Positions 48,844 to 53,874 of a stretch of DNA of 53,874 nucleotides are shown one piece after another. A program made the translations under genes and the position numbers. Source of the DNA: Candidatus Peribacteraceae bacterium (lineage in GTDB: Bacteria > Patescibacteriota > Gracilibacteria > Peribacterales > Peribacteraceae); NCBI GenBank assembly GCA_028699155.1, contig JAQVVD010000006.1, positions 1 through 53,874 on the forward strand, read 5' to 3'. The notes under the pieces are model-generated. The model was not told the origin of the DNA, ran no database searches, and saw only the letters and a program-made list of their open reading frames with translations. Each line of letters starts with the position of its first letter. The stretch's first letter is position 1.

Positions 48844-48890
48844 GTATTTGCAGAATGAACGCAGGAGTTTACGATACCCTCTGTCCTCCT

Positions 48891-49568
48891 ATGCGCACTG
48901 CACTCCTCCTCATCGGACTTTCCGCGCTCCTCGGCAGTTGCACGCCGACGCCGAAGACAGAGACTCCGCCGGTTGAACAGGGGCTCCGGTACAGCAATCC
49001 GGAAGCCGGATTCAGCCTCACCGTACCAGAGGGCATCCTGGTGAATCCTGCGAGCATCACCTCCAGAGAGGACCAGACATCGCTCTTCATCGAGGCAACA
49101 CGCGTGGATGATTTAGATGGTCCGGGCCTCCACTCCAGAGAGGATGCTCAGGAGAACATGGCAGCTCTCGCGAAGAAGGAATTCGGGCCCAACGTTGATT
49201 TCTTGCTCGATACGTCACGTGCGGTCGTCCCCCTCGGCTCCGATACGCATGCGAAGCAGTACATGACACTGGGGCGATTCGAAGTCTGTGATATCGCGTT
49301 CGACCGCGTCCTCCTCTTCTACAGGAACGGCTACCAAGTCATCATCACGCTCAGGGGTCCTGTCCAGCACTTCGTAGATGCGATGCCGCAGTACTTTTAC
49401 GAATCGAAGGAGAACTGCGGGGAAGGAATCCCGATTTGGAACTTCGAAGCCGAACCTCCCGCACATGATCAGTTCTATCGTGCACTGACAACCGGCAACG
49501 TTCCGCAGATCGTCCGGGATTGGTACGGGATGTTCGATGCCATCGTCACGAGCATCAGGCTGGAATGA
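48891..49568 (+). CDS. Lipoprotein, 225 aa
   Basis: Signal peptide MRTALLLIGLSALLGSC with lipobox LGSC (Cys17). The mature part: LRYSNPEAGFSLTVPEGILVNPASITSREDQTSLFIEATRVDDL, like the PsbP/DUF-type single-domain proteins that begin with a YxNPExGFSLxxP motif, then VCDIAFDRVLLFYRNGYQVIITLRGP and a C-terminal VTSIRLE strand. No enzyme motif. The ATG at 48891 gives the right signal length; TACGAT lies 15 nt upstream, followed by pyrimidine-rich CTCTGTCCTCCT. The role is unknown; probably an outer-surface binding protein. Confidence 0.8.
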   Translation: MRTALLLIGLSALLGSCTPTPKTETPPVEQGLRYSNPEAGFSLTVPEGILVNPASITSREDQTSLFIEATRVDDLDGPGLHSREDAQENMAALAKKEFGPNVDFLLDTSRAVVPLGSDTHAKQYMTLGRFEVCDIAFDRVLLFYRNGYQVIITLRGPVQHFVDAMPQYFYESKENCGEGIPIWNFEAEPPAHDQFYRALTTGNVPQIVRDWYGMFDAIVTSIRLE

Positions 49569-49616
49569 GGATGGCGGCGCAATGACATCCCCATAGTCTT
49601 GTGGTACAATAGAATT

Positions 49617-50105
49617 GTGACAGAAATCCCCGAACATCCGGAAGTACCCACTGTCCTCCGCGAGCTGGAGCGGCTCCACTGCGTGGGCGTGCGTATTCCA
49701 AAAAACAAAGAGGATGAAGCATTCTGCGACGGGAAACTGCGCAAGCGTTCTCCAGCTGATGAGAAGCACCCCTCCATCCACGAAGGAGTCTACGGCTTCA
49801 CGAGCAGCGTGCTCCCGGGCGCGAGGCTGCGGTTCCACATCGAGCGGGATCAGGCGACCGATCGCGCAGACGGCGACAGGCCGCCGCCGTACTGGGACAC
49901 GTCTCCTGTAGAGAAGATTGAACTGCTGAGCGACGGGAGTTACCGCATCACGACGGAGAGCGAAGGGTTGCACGCCGTCTACATCCTCACCGGCACGCAC
50001 TCGCACAACCGCGAAGTCATCGATGACCTCGATGCCGTAGCGCGGGGGAAACAGCGAACGCTCAGGAACCTCTGGGGTCTGCTCGGCCGTAGCGGCAACG
50101 CCTGA
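49617..50105 (+). CDS. Hypothetical protein, 162 aa
   Basis: GTG start at 49617 with TACAAT (49605-49610) 6 nt upstream and ATGACA 17 bp further up, so the mRNA is predicted to begin at the GTG. Soluble protein: TVLRELERLHCVGVRIPKNKEDEAFCDG, VLPGARLRFHIERDQATDRADGD, VEKIELLSDGSYRITTESEGLHAVYILTGTHS, REVIDDLDAVARGKQRTLRNLWGLLG. The middle is beta-rich. No known family. It heads a run of three small same-strand genes. Confidence 0.7.
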   Translation: MTEIPEHPEVPTVLRELERLHCVGVRIPKNKEDEAFCDGKLRKRSPADEKHPSIHEGVYGFTSSVLPGARLRFHIERDQATDRADGDRPPPYWDTSPVEKIELLSDGSYRITTESEGLHAVYILTGTHSHNREVIDDLDAVARGKQRTLRNLWGLLGRSGNA

Positions 50106-50137
50106 CGAACGATCCCTTCTTCTTCCCACCCAACGCC

Positions 50138-50383
50138 ATGCGCACTCCAGATGAGAACGACTACGCCGAAACCTCTGCACCGGAACACTACGACGACATT
50201 CCCCACCGTCCGAGCAACGACCCTGCGTTTACCCTGGTGCCCGGCGAACTGCAGGATTTGCACCATAAGAAATTGTATGCCCTCCTTGGACGAGGCCTCG
50301 ATCCGGTAGACGCATCCAAGGACCCGGCGGACCTGGACATGCTGGCATCGCAGACCATTGCCGATCAGCTGGAACGCGATTAG
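50138..50383 (+). CDS. Hypothetical protein, 81 aa
   Basis: Small acidic soluble protein. The N-terminal half is probably disordered (RTPDENDYAETSAPEHYDDIPHRPSNDPAF), the C-terminal half helical (ELQDLHHKKLYALLGRGLDPVDASKDPADLDMLASQTIADQLERD). It lies 32 nt after the preceding gene and is probably co-transcribed. No family recognised. C-rich leader, no Shine-Dalgarno. Confidence 0.6.
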   Translation: MRTPDENDYAETSAPEHYDDIPHRPSNDPAFTLVPGELQDLHHKKLYALLGRGLDPVDASKDPADLDMLASQTIADQLERD

Positions 50384-50435
50384 CCGGTCTTGCGGAGACT
50401 CCCAAGATCCTGCTTCTTGTACACAATATTTGTTC

Positions 50436-50810
50436 ATGGAACACAGCTCCAACACGATCGATTCTGGAATATCCGACTGGGAGAAAGACGAGTCCGCAGC
50501 CCTGACCAGGGCGGAAGACCTGCCTCCGGACGCACGGGAACTCACGCCCGAACAGAGAGCGGTCCTCGATACAGCGCTGCGCACCCTCTTCGCGCGGCAC
50601 GCCATGAACGGATCAGATGCGATACTCCGTGATGCGCGCCTGGGCTACTGCCAGAAAGTGATCGACCTGTACGGGATGCACCTCTGGACATGGTACCCCC
50701 GCGCGCAGGCTATGCTGAACGATGCCATGGCTCTGCTGCCCGATTTCCTGCGCGTCCACATTCAGCGCAGGGCGCAGAGGCTCCTCACCGACCGCGCCAC
50801 GAACGAGTAG
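50436..50810 (+). CDS. Hypothetical protein, 124 aa
   Basis: Soluble helical protein. An acidic N-terminus (EHSSNTIDSGISDWEKDESAALTRAEDLPPDARELTPEQRAVLD) then a helix-rich core (LRTLFARHAMNGSDAILRDARLGYCQKVIDLYGMHLWTWYPRAQAMLNDAMALLPDFLRVHIQRRAQRLL). The ATG at 50436 is chosen because CAATAT lies 6 nt upstream; the longer frame to 50358 overlaps the previous gene. It converges on the Clp ATPase gene. No family recognised. Confidence 0.62.
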   Translation: MEHSSNTIDSGISDWEKDESAALTRAEDLPPDARELTPEQRAVLDTALRTLFARHAMNGSDAILRDARLGYCQKVIDLYGMHLWTWYPRAQAMLNDAMALLPDFLRVHIQRRAQRLLTDRATNE

Positions 50811-50830
50811 CTCGACGAATTTCGGGGGCG

Positions 50831-53260
50831 CTAGATCTGCAGGTCGCTCCTGCGGATGAGGATCTCGTCCCCCCGCTTCACTCCGTGCTTCAGCATGTAA
50901 TCCGCGAGGTAGTTCTCGATCGTATCCACGATGGTGCGGCGCATCTCGCGCGCGCCGAATTCCCGGCTGAACCCCCTCTCTACCAGTGCCGCAACGACAT
51001 CCTCCTCTATGCGGACGCGCACGCCCCTCTTCTCCGCCATCTCCGCAATGATGCCATCGAGCATCATCATGCTCACGCGCTTCGCCTCCTCGAACGAGAG
51101 AGGCCGGAAGAGCAGCACTTCGTCGAAACGGTTCACGAACTCCGGCGTGAAGATCTTCTCTCTGAGGATCGTGTCGACGAGCACCTTCTTGAACTCGCTG
51201 TCCTGCACCGCATCGCCGTGCTTCTGCACGAAGTCCCGCACGAACAGGGCTCCCGCATTCGACGTCGCGATGATGATGCTGTTGCGGAAATCCGTCTTCA
51301 CGCCGAGGCTGTCTGTCAGCTGGCCTTCGTCCAGGATCTGGAGGAAGACGTTGAGGACTCTGGGGTGCGCCTTCTCTATCTCATCGAGCAGGATGAGGGA
51401 GAACGGCTTCTCCTGCACGCGCCGTGCGAGGTACCCCTCCGCGAGAGCGTCGCTCACGTCGGGGGAACCAACGAGCAGCTTCACTGCTTCCTCCCCGCTG
51501 TACTCGTTCATGTCCAGCCTGATGAGTTGCTCCTCCGATCCGAAGTACGATTTGGCGAGCACCTTGGCCGTCTGCGTCTTCCCAACGCCGGTCGGTCCCA
51601 GGAAGAGGAACGTCCCGAACGGCCGCCCTTCGTCATGCACGCCCATCCGTGCGCGCTTGAGCGCGTTCACGAGTGCCGCCAGCGCATCCCTCTGCCCGAT
51701 GATGTGCCGTTGCAGCTCCTGCTCGAGATTGAGCAGCTTGTCGCGCTCGCCCTCGGACACCCTGGTCACATCCATGTGCGCTTTCAGCGAGACGACTTCC
51801 CGCACGTCATCCTCTGTCACCGTATCGCTCCCACGCCTGTGCGCTGCGAGCACGGCGTCATCCATGACGGCGATCGCCTTTCCGGGGAATCCCTCATTCG
51901 CCACGTACCGCCTGGAGAGTTCCAGGATTCCCTTGAGAGAACGATACGTCATGTGCACGTCGTCGCGGTCTTCGAGCGTGAAGTAGTGCGTCATCATCGC
52001 GAGCAACGTCTCCTCATCACTCGCATCGTCGAGCAGGACCTTCTCGAACTGCTCGTCGAGCAGCGGATCTTTCTTCACGAGGACGTGGTAGTCCTGCGCA
52101 TCGGCAACCGCGATGAGCGACATGTCCGGCGACTGGAGGAACTTCATGAGCACGGCAACCGTCTCCTTGCTCTCCGACTTGAGGAGCAACGGCAGATTGT
52201 CGAGCACAAAGATGAACTTCCCCGCCTTCTGTGCGGCACCGAGGGCGGAGAGGAGGACTGCATCAGGGTGCTGCGCCCCAGAGAGGAGCTGCTCCGTGTG
52301 CAGCAGCAGGATGCGGGTGTACGGCAGTGCGTGTTCGGCTTCATGCGTGTGGATCACCGATGCAAGATTGCGCACCAGCGTCTGCTTGCCGACGCCGGGC
52401 TTGCCAAGCAGCAGCACATTCTGGCGCGAGGACCGCGAGAGGATGTGCAGCACGTCCTTGAGCTTCTGCCGGTGTGAAACGACGCGCTTCCTGGATTCGT
52501 AGCGCACAGCCTCGCTCAAGTCCGTGGAGAAGGAATCAAGCTCCTGCGTGTACCCCATCACCCAGCTGCGCCCGATCATGCCGACCGAGGCGACGAGCTT
52601 GCGCGGGCTCCATGCACGCTCGCTCTTCATCCAATCGTAGTGGAACTTCTCCCACTGCATGATGTTGCGCAGATCCCGTGCAGAGAGATCCAGTTCATTC
52701 AGCAACGCCTGCAGCTGCACATGCAGCTGGAAGAAGAGGTAGAGCACGATGTTCGCGTCCACGCGCTTCTCCCCCAGTTTCTCCGCCATCTCCCTAGCGC
52801 GCACGAGAAAATCTTCTTCCTGAATGCGATCGTTGAGCAGCACTTCGAACCGTTCGAGGAATGCGTGTTTCGTGATGCCCATCTCGCCCAGGATGAACGC
52901 GCCGCGGCTCGTGGAGAGCGCCGCTTTGAGCAACGGCAACGATCCGTTCGCTCCGGCGCGGACGAGGCTGCCCACCATTGCGGCAGAGAGGGCATCTGCC
53001 AGGTTCGGGCTCTCCCTGTCGTACGGCGCATCGCTCAGGAGGACTGACTGCAGGAAGCGGAAGAGGACGAAGAGCGTGAAGACCATGATGCCCGTCCCCA
53101 CAACCAGCATGGTACGGTCGCCGCGCAGCAGGGAAAAGTGCGCAAGTGAGGAGAAAATCAGCACGTACGCGATCCCAGCTGGCAGCGAGAAGAAGAGCTG
53201 CATCAGCTGTACGCCGCAGTAGGTGTCTGTTGCCCGAAGATTGATGTGTGTGGGCTTCAT
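50831..53260 (-). CDS. Membrane-anchored double-AAA+ Clp-type ATPase
   Basis: 809 residues. Two N-terminal transmembrane helices (about 27-43 and 50-70) replace the soluble start of ordinary ClpA/ClpC; then a helical Clp-N-like region (85-240), first AAA module with Walker A GKPGVGKQT (286-294) and altered Walker B FVLDN (Asn355 in place of the catalytic Glu), and second AAA module with GPTGVGKT (555-562), LILLDEIEKAHP (Asp626, Glu627), TSNAG sensor and the C-terminal D2-small domain (EFGAREMRRTIVDTIENYLAD). The ClpP-docking tripeptide (IGF/VGF type) is not seen in its usual place after TSNAG. The function is thus more likely unfolding or disaggregation at the membrane. Its ATG follows the upstream gene's stop without a gap. 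Confidence 0.9.
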   Translation of the reverse strand: MKPTHINLRATDTYCGVQLMQLFFSLPAGIAYVLIFSSLAHFSLLRGDRTMLVVGTGIMVFTLFVLFRFLQSVLLSDAPYDRESPNLADALSAAMVGSLVRAGANGSLPLLKAALSTSRGAFILGEMGITKHAFLERFEVLLNDRIQEEDFLVRAREMAEKLGEKRVDANIVLYLFFQLHVQLQALLNELDLSARDLRNIMQWEKFHYDWMKSERAWSPRKLVASVGMIGRSWVMGYTQELDSFSTDLSEAVRYESRKRVVSHRQKLKDVLHILSRSSRQNVLLLGKPGVGKQTLVRNLASVIHTHEAEHALPYTRILLLHTEQLLSGAQHPDAVLLSALGAAQKAGKFIFVLDNLPLLLKSESKETVAVLMKFLQSPDMSLIAVADAQDYHVLVKKDPLLDEQFEKVLLDDASDEETLLAMMTHYFTLEDRDDVHMTYRSLKGILELSRRYVANEGFPGKAIAVMDDAVLAAHRRGSDTVTEDDVREVVSLKAHMDVTRVSEGERDKLLNLEQELQRHIIGQRDALAALVNALKRARMGVHDEGRPFGTFLFLGPTGVGKTQTAKVLAKSYFGSEEQLIRLDMNEYSGEEAVKLLVGSPDVSDALAEGYLARRVQEKPFSLILLDEIEKAHPRVLNVFLQILDEGQLTDSLGVKTDFRNSIIIATSNAGALFVRDFVQKHGDAVQDSEFKKVLVDTILREKIFTPEFVNRFDEVLLFRPLSFEEAKRVSMMMLDGIIAEMAEKRGVRVRIEEDVVAALVERGFSREFGAREMRRTIVDTIENYLADYMLKHGVKRGDEILIRRSDLQI

Positions 53261-53686
53261 TCAGGAAACAATGGAATTGTAGACGAGCTGGCACCCCAGC
53301 ACCGCCAGGATCGGGAACGTGATCCAGAAGAGAAACGCCGCTGCGAAGCAGGCAACGAGCACGATCTGCACAAGGATACCGAGAAAAATCGTTCCGGTGC
53401 GCACCACCGCGCCGACAGCGCGTGCCGTGCAGTTGAGCGTGAAGACCTGCATCACCCTCCCCAGCAGCAGCATATTCTTCGGATAGGTTTCTGCGATGCT
53501 CTTCCACGGGCTCACGAGCGTCTTGAGCAGGAAGAAGATGGAGAAAATCTCACTGAATGCTGCAGCGTAGGCAACGTACGCCCTGAGGATGCGTACCGGC
53601 TGCGCCATGAAGTACCACGGCAGGAACCGCCGGAGGAAGATCCTCAGGAGCCTGAGCGGCGCGATACGCAGCAGGAGGAGGCGCAT
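53261..53686 (-). CDS. Membrane protein encoded with the Clp ATPase
   Basis: 141 residues. Very basic amphipathic start (RLLLLRIAPLRLLRIFLRRFLPWYF), then hydrophobic segments near 38-55 (AYVAYAAAFSEIFSIFFLL) and 92-135 (VGAVVRTGTIFLGILVQIVLVACFAAAFLFWITFPILAVLG), so two to four helices. Its TGA is immediately followed by the ATG of the Clp gene (TGAATG), indicating coupling and a shared task, for instance a membrane partner or adaptor. TATAAT (53712-53707) lies 20 nt upstream of the ATG. No family recognised. Confidence 0.78.
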   Translation of the reverse strand: MRLLLLRIAPLRLLRIFLRRFLPWYFMAQPVRILRAYVAYAAAFSEIFSIFFLLKTLVSPWKSIAETYPKNMLLLGRVMQVFTLNCTARAVGAVVRTGTIFLGILVQIVLVACFAAAFLFWITFPILAVLGCQLVYNSIVS

Positions 53687-53754
53687 AGTGTGCGTGTGAA
53701 TCCGTTTATTATAGCAGAAATACCGCCAGAGAGGAATCTCCGAACCTTCTGGAA

Positions 53755-53874
53755 CTAGACCAGAAGTGAGTTGGTTTTTCTTGTGAGGAGGGCGGAAAGA
53801 ACAGAGACACGAGTCTTGTAGTCGCGAATATTGTACCGAAACATGAATTCCGAAAGAAACATAGGCAGTGTTGC
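53755..53874 (-). CDS. C-terminal fragment of a probable IS1595-type transposase (runs off the right edge)
   Basis: Open frame from the window edge to a TAG at 53757-53755; 39 residues seen. The piece LPMFLSEFMFRYNIRDYK resembles the YLxEFxFRFNRR ending of IS1595/ISXO2-like DDE transposases. The first part is outside the window, so catalytic residues cannot be checked and the call is tentative. Confidence 0.42.
   Translation of the reverse strand, partial: ATLPMFLSEFMFRYNIRDYKTRVSVLSALLTRKTNSLLV

Noticed and set aside
50690-52477. 595-codon open frame on the plus strand
   Set aside because: It is exactly antisense to the Clp ATPase gene, shows no domain, and has the His/Arg/Glu-rich composition typical of high-GC shadow frames. 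The same applies to 3554-5080, 22210-23454, 25876-26985 and 34407-36284.

Overview
The window is a gene-dense, roughly 55-60% GC chromosomal segment with short intergenic gaps and genes on both strands. Gene content suggests a Patescibacteria (CPR) genome, probably of the Peregrinibacteria/Peribacteria type. The reasons are a patchwork pentose-phosphate pathway, a stand-alone flavokinase, sortase plus Lgt plus many lipoproteins and Cys-rich, PKD or SLH surface proteins, LemA/TPM proteins, many very small membrane peptides, and promoters placed almost directly on start codons. This assignment is inference; no rRNA gene is present to test it. TGA is used as a normal stop.

Layout. 1-3.0 kb: rsmH, an FtsL-like gene and a truncated secreted Cys-rich repeat protein (minus), then tRNA-Ser(GCU). 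3.1-9.1 kb: Ca2+-type P-ATPase, M23 peptidase, and a tal-gnd pair (minus). 9.2-16.2 kb: C39-like protease, transketolase, tRNA-Ser(UGA), flavokinase, MurE-like ligase and RNase HII. 16.2-29.6 kb: lgt-sortase, tsaD, a surface/lipoprotein block with PKD, LemA and TPM proteins, 3-methyladenine glycosylase, a PAS histidine kinase, an ArsP-like permease, tRNA-Pro(CGG) with decayed tandem copies of its 5' end, and a queuosine-precursor transporter. 29.6-33.7 kb: citramalate synthase and phosphoglycerate dehydrogenase, each behind its own amino-acid attenuator. 33.7-38.1 kb: lipoprotein, O-antigen ligase, an ArsR/zinc-ribbon/ArsP cassette bounded by a 29-bp direct repeat, and tRNA-Leu(CAG). 38.1-39.7 kb: an AT-rich island. 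39.7-53.9 kb: SIMPL protein, lipoproteins, EamA transporter, M23 peptidase, SLH protein, groES-groEL, small hypotheticals, a membrane-anchored Clp ATPase, and the tail of a probable transposase at the right edge.

Most notable result. Two biosynthetic genes are preceded by the same compact regulatory design. A promoter with a 16-bp spacer lies 7 nt upstream of the start codon of a 17-18 residue leader peptide. The peptide is very rich in the amino acid whose pathway the downstream gene opens: six Ile codons before the citramalate synthase gene, six Ser codons before the phosphoglycerate dehydrogenase gene. An antiterminator/terminator pair follows immediately. The peptide composition and the enzyme identity support each other independently. 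This looks like ribosome-mediated transcription attenuation working on leaderless leader peptides.

A related genome-style feature is that about twenty genes have a -10 hexamer 6-9 nt before the start codon, which predicts leaderless mRNAs. Other genes have pyrimidine-rich leaders without a Shine-Dalgarno sequence.
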